This document shows positions 1-12,800 of a stretch of 64,000 bases of DNA, piece after piece. The stretch's first letter is position 1. Each line of letters opens with the position of its first letter. This DNA is from Fragum whitleyi (Eukaryota > Mollusca > Bivalvia > Cardiida > Cardiidae). The stretch spans positions 29,740,614 through 29,804,613 of the forward strand of contig OX411547.1 in the NCBI GenBank assembly GCA_948146395.1, read 5' to 3'. The position numbers and the translations under genes are program-made. Under the pieces are notes generated by a model. It did not search any database and was not told where the DNA came from. It worked only from the letters and a program-made list of their open reading frames with translations.

Positions 1-522
1 GGTGTTCCAGCCACCGAGATGTGACTAAAAGATTGTTCAAAGTGTTGTTAATCCAATTTATATAAACAAAGTCTCATCCAAATCAAGTGGCAAATTATCG
101 GTGAGCTATATATCAAGGGTCATGTGGAGCCTGGATAGTCACTAATGAAGTATGACTCTGACCTTTGCATTGAGGGAGGGATTTATTCAAATAGCGATAA
201 CTTTTGACACCAATGCGTTTTTTTCAAAATCAACCAATGTGCTTATAATTTACACGAAGGATATATGTCTAAAAATATACCCATATAATTTGTATGGATA
301 ATATTTTTTTCAGTCCATGAATAATCAGCCCTAACCTTTGCCTCAAATGAAATTATTTTTCTACCCGGGATACGTCATGTTTACTACGCTGACTGGCAAT
401 TTGTTTCTGATTGTATAACAAAGCTGAGACAAAAATAAAAACAATAACAGCCTAATGCCGCAACATGACATATGAAAATAGAATATTAGACCTATGTTAC
501 AAGAAAAATATACTGCTAGCTT
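1..522. other. Intron (probably) upstream of exon 1, first part
   Basis: AT-rich, no exon-like frame, no repeat end that I recognise. The frame of exon 1 requires that earlier exons lie upstream of the window. Confidence 0.4.
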
Positions 523-1966
523 ATTATACCCCCGCAAAACGAATGTTTTTTATACCCCCGCAAAACGAATGTTTTAGGGGGTATACTGGAATCAGCCTGT
601 CTGTCTGTCCGTCCGTGCGTCTGTCCATCTGTCCGTCTGTCCGTCCGTCCGTCTGTGGACACAAATAGTAGTAATTTTGTGTCGCGAACTCCTCCTTCAG
701 TTTTCCTTCAAAAGCCTTGAAACTTTATAGAAACATTCATCACATGTTGAAGTTTTGCAAGACGCAATTTTCAGGTCCCAACTTCCCCTGGTTCATGAAT
801 TATCTCCCCTTGAACCAAGACATTTTTTCCTATTTGTTACCATATACTTATCACTTTGTGTCGCAAACTCCTCCTTCAATTTTCATTCAATAGTTATGAA
901 ATATAATACAAACATACATCACATAATGAAGTTTTGCAAGACGCAAAGACGCAAATTTCAAGTGTCAACTCTCCCAGGTTCACTAATTATCTCCCCTTGA
1001 ACTTAAGACATTTTTTTCTATTTGTTACCATTTACTTATAATTTTGTGTCGCAAACTCCTCCTTCAATTTTCATTCAATAGTTATGAAATATTATACAAA
1101 CATTCATCACAAGTTGAAGTTTTGCAAGACACAAATTTCAAGTGTCAACTCCCCCAGGTTCATGTGTTATCTCCCCTTGAACTTTGACATTTTTTTCTAT
1201 TTGTTACCATGTACTTATCATTTTGTGTCGCAAACTCCTCCTTCAATTTTCATTCAATTGTAATGAAACATTATGCAAATATTGATCACAAGTTGAAGTT
1301 TTGCAAGAGGCTAATTTTAAGTGTCAACTCCACCAGGTTCATGAATAATGTCCCCTTGATCTTAGAACATTTTTTTTCTATTTGTTACAATGTACTTATA
1401 ATTTTGTGACCCAAACTCCTCCTTCAATTTTCATTCAATAGTTATGAAACATTATACAAACAATTATCACATGTTGAAGTTTTGCAAGACACAAATTTCA
1501 AGTGTCAACTCCCCCAGGTTCATGTGTTATCTCCCCTTGAACTTTGACATTTTTTCCTATTTGTTACCATGTACTTATAATTTTGTGTCGCAAACTCCTC
1601 CTGCAATTTCCATTCAAAAGTAATGAAACAGTATACAGACATTATCACATGTTGAAGTTTTGCAAGACACAAATTTCAAGTGTAAACTCCCACAGATTTA
1701 TGAATTATCTCCCCTTGAACTTAAGACAATTTTTCTTTTTGAACACATATACTTGTACTTTTGTTTCCCAAACTCCTCCTTCAGTTTTCCTTCAATAGCT
1801 TGAAAACATTTATCACATGTGTCAGTTTTGCAAGACGCAATTTAGAGGTCTCAAATCCAAGAGTTATCTTTATATTTGAAGCATTTTGCTTCTTCTGTCA
1901 AAGTATCTCATTCTCTGAAAGCACTTGCGGGGGTATTAAGTCACATTCAGTGACAAGCTCTAGTTT
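523..1966 (+). mobile_element. Pearl-like element with seven about 180 bp cores
   Basis: 5' end ttatacccccgcaaaacgaa occurs twice (523, 549), followed by a complementary gggggtatactgg and a CTGTCTGTCCGTCC tract. Cores with tgtgtcgcaaactcctcctt start near 679, 858, 1046, 1225, 1406, 1585 and 1763 (period 178-188). The 3' end is gcgggggtattaagtcacat, tgacaagctctagttt. Reading frames inside are accidental. Confidence 0.82.
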
Positions 1967-2190
1967 CATATCCTTTTACAAGTTCTCTTACTGTATAGAT
2001 TTATCCACATGTGATATTGTAAATTTCAAAGCAGCATACGCTAAATTCAAGTAGTGAAAAACCTACAGAACTTCTTCTAATTTGGTTGAAATACTATGGA
2101 AAATAATAAAATGCTTGATACAAATAGTATTTATATTAAAAAAATCCTACCATATTATATAAATTTTGAAGAGTTTTAAAAAGTATTTTT

Positions 2191-2374
2191 TATGCCCCCG
2201 ATAGGGAGGCATAATAAATTTGACTTGTCCGTCCGTCCGTCCGTCTGTCCGTCCGTCTGTCCGTCCGTCTGTCCGTCCGTCCGTCATTCCGTCCAAAAAC
2301 TTTAACATTGGCCATAACTTCTAAATCAAAGCGGTGTCGGGGGCATTGTCATCTTACAGTGACAGCTCTTGTTT
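2191..2374 (+). mobile_element. Small pearl-like element, TATGCCCCCG subfamily
   Basis: 5' hairpin tatgcccccgatagggaggcata, (CCGT)n/(CTGT)n tract, almost no core, 3' end cgggggcattgtcatcttac, gtgacagctcttgttt. Same type as the nested element at 52.78 kb. Confidence 0.78.
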
Positions 2375-3684
2375 ATTTATTGATCACGCAAAATCATGTA
2401 AAAAAATAATAAAATTGCACAATATATTAAACCCATTACCCTTTAAACAATAATGTTCTTCTTAAACTCATTTACAAAAGACATCATCGCACATTGATAT
2501 AAAAATGATTTTTTACAAGTTTATTTTGATTCCACTGCACAGTAACGCCTAACAAGCACCTTTGAGGGTCGCTATCAAACATTCAACCCTGGTGTTTCAA
2601 TGTCCCGAAGAGAGAGAGGCAGATGATTGAGTGGGGCTTGTTATTTTAAGGGTATTGTCCATAAAACACACCCAAACGATGGCAGTGCTGGGCGGTGGGC
2701 CTTTATCATGTCAAGAGACGAGCACCTATACCACTAGGCCACCAAGAAATTGATGATTCTAGTGCATGTTTTTTTCTCTCTCTCTTTTTCCTAACGTTGT
2801 TACCGTAGCATGTACTTAAATAAGCGACTGTTAGCTATTGGGAGAGATAGTGTGAGAATACATTATGAAACTACTGTTTTACTTGATCGACGTGAGGCAC
2901 CCACACATGGCCTTAGCTTAACGTCTCATCTGAAAGACAATTAATGTGTGCTTGGGTGCTTGCTCGGGAATAGAATCCTTGATATCGGACTTCATGTCAG
3001 TAACTTTTGAGGTCAGGTACTCTTAAACTGAGCTAAAGGGGCTGACAAATTGATTCTAGAAACCGATAATTTGATGTATGTCCTAAACTCGTCATCTTGG
3101 ACCTAAAGTTGTCATCAAGATTCAAGTTGGTATATTGAGAAAATATCTATGACCAAGTAATAAAGGGGAGTCATACGTTTAGAAAAATATATCATCTGAG
3201 AATTGGAGTTATCCCCTGAATTGCTCACATGATGGTTTGTTTACATTTAGCTTTCGCACAACACCTTTGCGTGTTTTCATCTCTATTGCGAAAAACACAA
3301 GTTCGGAACATTGGGCGTTTTTCAGTTTATTGTAAAAGACATTTAATGCTCAAATAGTAAAAATGAAATGAAAAAAATTAATCTAACAAATAGTGACGTT
3401 AAGTCTTTCCTGAATTCAATAGATATGACAGAAAACGAGGTCTTAAAAAAGTGACGACTTTAGGGCACTCTACGTTATAACTTGAGAGGCATTAGACATT
3501 GAACCATACATCTTTATACAACTAAAACCAATTTCATAGTAAAATCCATTCTTACTTTAAACAAAATTGATTTCATTGTCTAGACGTGGGATCAGTGATA
3601 GCAAATTGTTACAAAAATGAATTTTCTTCAGTCTACAGTCTCTAAGGAATGATTCAAACCAAATTTACCTGTATTATTTTCTAG
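2375..3684. other. Intron upstream of exon 1, second part
   Basis: At about 2665-2760 the minus strand reads ggtggcctagtggtatagg, an A-box-like tRNA start, but no B box follows at the right distance; perhaps a SINE fragment. The rest is AT-rich. Confidence 0.4.
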
Positions 3685-3805
3685 GATACAGAAATCATCC
3701 ACGTAATACTAGCAGCTATTATTAACATCACACAGATAGATTTTGAAGAGGGTGATCAGGGAAAGGCGGACATTACTGATGACACTGTGGCTGCTTATAG
3801 ACATG
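3685..3805 (+). CDS. Exon 1 of window: myosin upper-50K segment
   Basis: Acceptor ttttctag precedes GATACAGAA; donor follows ACATG. It reads in frame as [20 protein letters not shown] and onward to AAYRHG, matching the myosin stretch that lies after switch I (the ILxAILHLGNIxF region). The classical LGN is IIN here. The exon ends in phase 1. It is the most 5' exon I can support, and the frame implies earlier exons outside the window. Confidence 0.85.
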
Positions 3806-6800
3806 GTACTGTACAATAGGTTTTATTGGCAAGAGTTTCATCTTTATACGCCTGTCGAAAGACTGAACAAATTATGCGATCATCCATGCTTCTGACAAAC
3901 GTGCATTGGGTGTCTAGCATCTGTTGGGCAGCTGGGCTGGATCTGTGTCTACTTCTTTGTCAGGAGCATAACCTTGTCACCTTATGTGTGATTGATTTTA
4001 CAATTGGCAGTAATTCTCCTCTCATATTTATCTAGTGCAGTATCAAGAACCGTAACTCTAGCTTGCTTAATATTTTAGGTTTTTCCTTTTGGGTTTTTTT
4101 TATACTTTGACATCTTGCAGCGTAAAGGAGATATTAATTTGCCAACTTGTTTTCTAATATTTGCATCTGACTGAAAATTTAAAATCAAGAAAATCACTCA
4201 ACTTTTTGTATGTTAAAAAAAAAAAGAAAAACAAATTTCAGTTCTAGTGTTAAAAGGCTGGAAGTGCTTATAAATCTGTCCGACCCAAAGGCCAGACAAT
4301 AAATAACAGATTTACATTTCCATCTGTAATGTCCTTGGCATGGACACCATGCATGAAATGATCATTTAGTTGATGTTTTACTACTTTCCGTCTGCAAATT
4401 AAACATTTTGCTCTTACTTAATAGTAAATAGGAAATTAGGTACATCTGTCAAGGTTGTTATCAAGGTAAATCTGGAACATGTTACTGTTCCAGGGCATAA
4501 GCTTTCAATAAACATGACTTGTGACTATCTGCTTATTTATTGATTTCTATACCTATACCTGGCCTTTAAATAAATTCAAATTTCCATTAGTAGAAACTCT
4601 GATATTAACTAGCCTATTGGTAAATAAAGTTTTGTTGTGATGAATGTCAAATTTATGACTTTGCTTATTTGTTACAGCATCCATTCTACTGGGTTTGAAT
4701 GAAGACGATTTTGGGATAGCCCTGACAACTAGCAAGAAGACCATACAAGGTAATACAGAGTTTCTTTAGAATTCATGACGTCACCAGTTGGCAACTTAAA
4801 AAATCCCATAACCAGAGCTCTCAATATGCCAAATTCAGGAATTTTTGTCATTCTATGTTGGAAATTCAGGATTTTGTTTTATGATGTAAGGAATTTTTCA
4901 CCCGATGCATTGAAAACCTATTGATTATGTGTCATCCAATTAGGTTAAAGACTGGTTGTCATAATGACATTTGATTACAGCCACGCATTACCACATGACC
5001 TGTTTTAATGCATAGGCAAAATATTGAGTTCTACACATGCACACTTCCTGTAAACCCTTTTTTTGGTAAAGCCGTAAAACATCTGCGATCAAATAACCTA
5101 TATATACCATGTGTAACCCGTCCCTTTGGAAACGTTTCACAGAGTGGACACATTACACCGTAACACAGAGTCTGATTTTCTGGAAGTTTCTTTGTAAATT
5201 GTTGATGTATTTTACTTCGATGTCAGCTTATTGAGAGCACAGAGCCTGAGGATTTTGCGTTTCATATAACTCCTTCTACATCAGACATTATTCATGGACA
5301 CATCAATGCAAAGATAAAATTATTTCCATAATAAAACGATTCTGAAACTAGTTTGATTGCCCTTTTCTGGGTGTAATATATATGAACAAATAATGATATT
5401 GACTTTGGGAGAATTTCACGGAAAATGAAGCATGTCATTTTGCAATTGTGGTTCATATGAAGTCAAAGCATTGATGTTCAGCTTAAGATGAAGTTAAGTA
5501 TAATAAATGGGCGAAGCTATCTGTGTACACAGTTAAACACATGACATATGAATTCTATAGCAAATGAATTTCTATGTTATTTCTTCTTATTTCATATGAT
5601 GTGGTATCTTGCTTCCTAGTGGAAGTATGAAATTAAAATCCAAATTGCAAATAAAAAAGTCTAATATGCCTCTACTTGAGAACCACAATATGCAATTGCT
5701 GTAAGAAAGACTAAGCTGTATCTGTCAATTATTTCAGGCCAAGATATCATCACTTATAAAACTGTGAACCAGGCAGGGTATGCACGGGATTCCCTGGCCA
5801 AAATGTTATATGAGAGAATGTTTGGTTGGCTGGTTAGGCAGATAAATCAGGATCTACACCCAAACAGACAAGCTTCTATGTAGGTTTTATCTTTGGAGTT
5901 TACCATAATTATACCCCCCCACAACGAAGTTATGAGGGGGTATACTGGAATCAGGTTGTCTGTTAGTCCGTACGTCCATCTGTCTGTATACATAATTTTG
6001 TGTCCTCTTCTCCTCCCCCAGTTTTGGACCAATTTTGCTTAAATTTTATCAGGTTGTTTCCCATCATATGAAGTTGTGCACCTGCAATTTTCATCCTGAT
6101 GTAGTCATTAGTTTCAGTGTTAAGCCACTTTTAACTTTTTAAAGAGGGGGGGGGGGGGGGGGGGGAGTAGTCAAAATTTAAAATTGCAAAACTCGTAAAA
6201 ATGGGTCATAAAATGCCTCTTCAAATTCCACTCCTTCATAGAAAAGCCTTTGTGGCGGTGTGGGGGGTATTCTCGTCAGCCCTTGGGGGCGACAGCTCTA
6301 GTTAAGAATTTGATAAAAGTTCAATTAGAAATTTATTCATAACAAGAATTCAATACACGCTTTATTAGGATGGATCCGATAGAATACTTTCTTGAGTGTT
6401 TTTGTTGAGTATTGAGAACTAGAGTAGATCATTTGATAAACTCACCACCTAACCAGTGAAATTATCAGAAAGTTATACCCCACTTTTGTTCATTTCATGC
6501 TATCTGAGACTGTCAAAGGTGAGCCCAATTAGTGACATCAACGTGTACATTGCATTGCAATCATGTGCAAAATGACAGGCTTTAAGAAAATTTGTCCTGA
6601 AATTTTCAAATTTTGACGATTTTTTGCATGAAAGAAACAGATTATTTTTAAGTCGCCATTTGTCAAAATGGCAGACTTATTGCAATTAGCTGGAAGGGTG
6701 TATATGGTGATAGTTTAAAGGGTGTCTGTATACTCGTTTAGGCAAAGAACTACTTTTTAATCTGGAATTTACTCTATCTTTTTGCACCGGACCCAATGAC

Positions 6801-9800
6801 ACCAAAAAGTAGTGCAGACAGTTTAAAAAAGCAGCTATTTTGTTTGTTTAATGTAAAACTTTGACTAATATTTTTCCTTTTGAAGATAAACACAATCTTA
6901 TGAAAACTTCATAATGGATATCTTGATGTCAAAAGTAAATTTGAGTTGCAAAATTAGTACGCCAAGGATTCTGTCAGGAAAATCAACAATCTTTGTATTG
7001 CATGTTTAATCACGCAGTGAGTAGACAAATTGTTTTGGCTTGTCGGTCTGTTTTTATTTATTCATCAATCAACGTTGAATTTAACGGGAAAACTACCATC
7101 CACATCATTGATTTAGCCTTTCAAAAATAGAAACTAGCGATTCTTAAGCCATAGCTGTAGACCGCCATATTGGAAAGATTGACGCCCCAGATTTATACAT
7201 GTAAACAAAAACGGTATCGCTTTGTATTTCACTTCCACACAAATATTCGTTCAATGTATTTGATGAATTAATTAGTGCGGGGGCAATTTATATAAGAAAA
7301 AAAATCTGATAGTGCTTTAGCCCAGGGCTTCTATTGTATTGACCTTATTTTATTTTGTAACCGCTTTTATGATACTACAATTTTGATAATCCAGTGCACA
7401 CCTTTACAATTCTACACGATATTGGTTTACATTAGTTGTGATAACCTACCCCCATCCCTTTTGATAGTCTGATATGGGATGGGGTTAAGACACCTTCCCT
7501 ATTTCTTCTATATTGCAAGGCCGGGAGTGATTCACTCCGGGCATGTTTCAAGTATGATTCTACTTTATTTTTAAGAAAACAAATATCAATAGATATCTTG
7601 TTAGACAGGTATATCATTTATCTTTCTAAAAGATCAGAATTCATAAGTAAACAAATCAATAGAAAGAGAGAAAACAACTTTTTCCGGGACAACCCTGACG
7701 TTTCACAAAAAATTCTTTACGTCTTCCGCCATTTTGACGAGATTCTCGCGATGTCGTCATTTTCCAACAAACTGTTGGCCATCAAAAATCATATTCCATA
7801 TAAGAAAAGCGTAGTATTTTCAAAAATGGCTGACCTTGACGAAGCTATCGAGAGAGTGAAAAAACATTATAGCTTTGAAGATAACATACTGAAAGATAGG
7901 TAAAAGATCTTAATCGAACTTGCAGTACTAACGTAAGATGTTTTTGCTCTTCTACCAATGGATTTTTGAAAATTGAAGCAAGCATCCATCTTTATTTTAA
8001 ACAACGTGCTGTGCACGCACCTCTTGTAAACAAATCGAAGTAAGGTTTTACATATTTGGAAAGCGATATAGTCACGTGGTCTATTCGAGACCGGAAGCTG
8101 TAATGGCGACTAGTTTGGGAGAATTGAAGATAAACAAACTTTTAATTTGAGAATTAACAGAACATTTTTCGACAGATTTGAAAAAAATACATCGCATTTT
8201 ATTGTAATTGTATACAAGAGCTTATTGTTAGCGATCTTTATGTAAAAGATTGACTTTTTTGGATTAAGATTCTGCAACAATAAATAAAGAGGGCAAGCGT
8301 TGTAGCCCTTGTCATCAAAATATCTGAGAGAGGGCCACATCATTGCAGCTAGTTTACATTGAACCGGTCAAGTAAAGATATTGTTGATAAGAATTCAATG
8401 GTGCTATTTGCAAACAGAATTAAATTCTGAACATCGATGTCAAATCAGTCAGCTAGGTTTTACTTTGTTTTGAACTGAAGTGATAAGCTCGTATTATTTG
8501 TTTTTTTCTTCAAAAAATACAATTAGGCATTATATTCAAAATATTATTTTTTGTAGTGTTTATACTTTGTATATCTGTCCAATTGCTTGGACCACTAACC
8601 ACTTATATTAATATGAATTGTCTTGATCATTGAAGTTTGAAATAAAAACTAGATCTACATGCTTTAATGAACATAATCAGGAATTTGAACCAGGTTTTTG
8701 TTTTAACTTGATATTCTCTATGAACAACATTTGACAATTGATACATCTTGAACTGGAAATTGACTTTGGATTTTGATTCTCAGGAGTTTGAAATTGAAAA
8801 AATGTTGTTGTTTGAGAAAGGGTATAATAATATATATTTTGTCGTCTGCAACTCTTTTCAAATTGTATCACCCCAAAATTTCACCGTTTGGTTAATTGTT
8901 GATAATCATAAACCAAAGTGCAATAAAACACTGGATGCTCAGAGAGGATGTGGTAATAGTGGTGGAAAATCGATGAGTAGGTGTTGCATCCATCACAATA
9001 TGACATACTGTTAAAAGTGCTGTAAAGCTACATTCGATCAGTCAGATTCTGCTTAGAATCTGCCAAACAAAACCCTTGAATTGATAGAAAAGTCTTAGCA
9101 TCTGAAATTGAAAAGCAACCTTAACAAAAGGAGCTTGTAATTAAGCTGTTTTTAGATCAGTAAGTGCTTTGGTATGAGCTATTGTGATCTCTTATCATCT
9201 GTTTGCCTGTAAACAATACTGTCTGATTTTTCTTGTCTCAAAATCTGAGTTATTTATCACAAATGACCAAAGCTCCAAAATATCATAGTTTCGTTCTCAT
9301 GGCGACTTTCAAGACCTTCATTCCTTTGATTTTTTTTATTTATTTTTGAGTAAGATAGATTGATATTTCATTTATTTACAGCTGATTTAAAAACTAAAAA
9401 GCGATTATTGATTGTGATTTGAAACTGATTGCCCAACACCAATTTGGTGGTATTCTGTTTTATATTGTCTTGGTGTATTTTATGACTCTCACACTTTAGT
9501 TTTCTCATATCAGGAAAGACACCCTTGGAAACATAGGAATCCTGGACATTGCTGGGTTTGAGAAACTGAGACAGAACAGCCTGGAACAGATGTGTATAAA
9601 TCTTGTGAACGAGAAGCTTCAGAATTTCATGAATGATCGGATCTTTCAGATCGAGATCTCCATATACCAGGCAGAGGGGATCAATATAGAGGGAGTCCAC
9701 TTTGAGAACAATCATAAAACTTTGGAGATGTTTGAGGCAGTAAGTCAATTTATTTTTCGTTTTATAAAATTTTGACTCGTCAAAATTAAAAAAAAAATGA

Positions 9801-12800
9801 AGACAATAAAAAAAATTTGGGTGAAATTATAAATGAAACCCACTTATGGTATTGTGTAAAAAAACATATTGCCATGCCTTCCTTTAGGCTTGGCTGTTTT
9901 TGGAGAAAATTGAGGTATTGTGATCACCTGGCATCATTTGCATTAGCTTTGGTGTTGCTGTTGAATCTGGCGTAGGCATAAGCATGACTAATTTAACCTT
10001 GGTCACGTCTCTGTTCTTATTGAAGACATCTTCAAGAAACTTTGCATGTGTATTCACCATCACAAGAGCTATCTTGACTTTTAAATGGGATTACTCTGGA
10101 AGGATTTTGGATACAGTTATAACTTATACCAAATTTCTTACTTAGATTTTTATATGCTGTCAAAGGTTGGCATTTATTGTTATCATCTTCTCCATTTGTC
10201 CATCGTTCCATCCGTCCCAATGTTTGAAGATATGTAAGTCTATATGGTCATATGTTACGATATTGAGAATGCAACTCCTTTATTGACTGATTTTGATCAA
10301 ACTTTCATAAAATATTGCTTGTTTACTGACTTTGTGCATATTGTCGTGGTTTGATGAATTTCAGCCGCGTCTGATGGAAAAAAGGGGGCTTTTTGTAAAA
10401 ATTCTTGTGCTGCAACTCCTCTTTTATTTATGGACTCATTTGGATTAAACTTTGACAAAATGTTCCTAGTCACCTGACCTTGTGCATATTGTTGCGGTTT
10501 GGTAAATTGCACATGTGTCTGATGGAAAAAGGGGCCTTCTTGAAAAAATTCTTGTGATTCCAACTCGGACCCCAGTCCTCCTTCATTTATGGACAGATTT
10601 GGATGAAACTTCACAAAAATGTTCCTATTTACCTGACCCTTTTCATTTTGTCTTATTGACACAATTCAAATGAGTACCCACAGCGTAGGGTTCAAAGGAG
10701 AAAAAAATATTTTAGACTGGCTTTACCTCCTTTTATCTGCACCTCTGTAGTCTGTCAAGCACCTGACAATGAAGTGTTCTTTACATATCGAGGGTTCAGT
10801 GCAAGACTGTACTAAGTACTATATACAGTTTTGCCCTAGACCCACAATATGCGATGCACTTGTCTAAAGCCAATCGGCGATGCTATGGAATAGACCTCGG
10901 GAATAATACGGACGCAGCCATGAAAGCGCGCCATTTCGCACTTAGGTTTATATGACGTCAACGATCTCGCTAAGGATGACGTTGCATAAAATAAATTCAA
11001 CGAAAGAATAAAAGTCAGCATATTATGATTTGATAACAAAACGCAGTGGTTTACTGCGTTTTGTTTTCAAATTATAGTATGCCCAAAAGATCTCTAAAGA
11101 TGATCGGAGAGAATAAATAAAATGTGATTTTCTACAGGCATATTAACCGATGATACCACAAGGAGCCGAATTATCTAAAAAATGACCCAAAATTACTCCT
11201 CTTACGTCCAAAGTACTTTTTCAGTTTACGGAAAAGTCCGAGCGATGTTCCGAATGGTCTAAAGCAAAACATTGGTTTTACTAGAGCAATCTTCAGTTCT
11301 AACAAAAAGGTGTATTTCATTTTTCAAACAGAAGAAGGAAGGTATTTTGGCCATCCTAGATGAACAGTCCTTGTTCGCGCAAGGTCGAGATGAAAGCTTT
11401 GTGATGGAGTTAAAAAAGAAGTTCAAGACTAACCCTCTCTTTAATGAGGTCAGGTCTAGTGACCCACAGTTCTTTATTCAGCATTTTGCTGCCCAGGTAA
11501 GGCTAATTGGGAGAGATTCTAAACTTTGGCCATTTCTATTACATTCTTTTCTTTAATACCTTTCAAGCAATAGCTGTAGATTATTAATAAACTCACAGCC
11601 ATACCAGTGAATTGTTAAAAACCTAATATTTGTAAAGTTATAAGATAAATATCCACCTACAGAGATTCATTATACAGGTTACATTCTTTTTTATTATTCC
11701 TTGTACAAATATGTTCTACCTGCAGACAGACGGGGATAAAGCAAAGGAATATACCAGTTCTTCTATAAAATTTCGGAAAGCAGAAAAGACTTTTCTTCCA
11801 TTGTTTGATTATTCCTTTTCAAAATAAAATTTCAGGTATGTTATGATGCCAATGGTTTCATAGAGAAAAATCGTGATGTGTTGAATCCAGAACTTACGGA
11901 GTGTATGAAACAGAGTGTGGATAACTTGATTAGTGATCTGTTCACTGTCAAGAGGGGACCAACAGGGACGATCTCTGTGTGAGTATTTTAGATGATTTTT
12001 GGCATTGCTTGGTTTTACTTTTATTCCAAATTGTGATATCTACTGGTCTGCACAAAACTATTGTAAGTGCCTATTGATTTATAGGCACTTAAAATAATTT
12101 TGTGCAGAATTGTCAACATTTTCAACCAAGAATTGACAGAGTGTATGAAACAGAGTGAGGATAACTTGATCAGTGATCTATTCACATTCCAATGGGAACA
12201 ATTTCTGTGTAAGTATTATTGGTGGTTTTTGGTGTGGCTGGGTTTTTCCTTTATTCTCAATTGTGATGCGGAGAGGTCAGAACAAAACTATCGTAAGTGC
12301 CTTTGAATGGAAAGGCACTTACAATAGTTTTGTACTAACCTGTCAAAGTGTTTAACCCAGAATTGGCAGTGTGTGTGAAACAGAGTGTGGACAACTTGAT
12401 TAGTGATTTATTCATAGTTAAAAGGGGACCAATGAGGACAATTTCTGCGTGAGTATAGTCAGTAAATTTCAGTATGGCTGGATTTAAACTTTATTAGTTT
12501 GGCTATTCGTAGAAAAAGGGGGCTATTGTGGTCACCTGAGCGTCGGCGTTGGCGTAGACATCTGCATAATGCTTTGGTTAAGGTTTTATGTGCAACTGTG
12601 TCACATCTCTGTTTCTACAGAAGGTGAATTTTAACCCTTTTCGGACTTGGAAATATTGGTTTAGATTTTATGTGCAACTAATTTCATCTGCATCATCTGT
12701 TTCTAACAAAGCTTTTGTTTGGAAACTTTGCACATGCTTCTGTGACCAAAAGTTTCAAAAATTCTTCTTAATACCTTGATTGGCCCAAAACTAGGGGCGT

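Noticed and set aside
523..1966. CRISPR-like array of about 180 bp units
   Set aside because: Units are long, contiguous and diverged, without unique spacers, in an animal intron; they are cores of a mobile element.
2655..2760. Possible tRNA gene on the minus strand
   Set aside because: Only an A-box-like stretch is present; no B box at the right spacing and no cloverleaf.
8748..9014. 88-residue frame in intron 3 (TTG or ATG start)
   Set aside because: No recognisable motif, no good splice borders, and phases do not link to exons 3 or 4.
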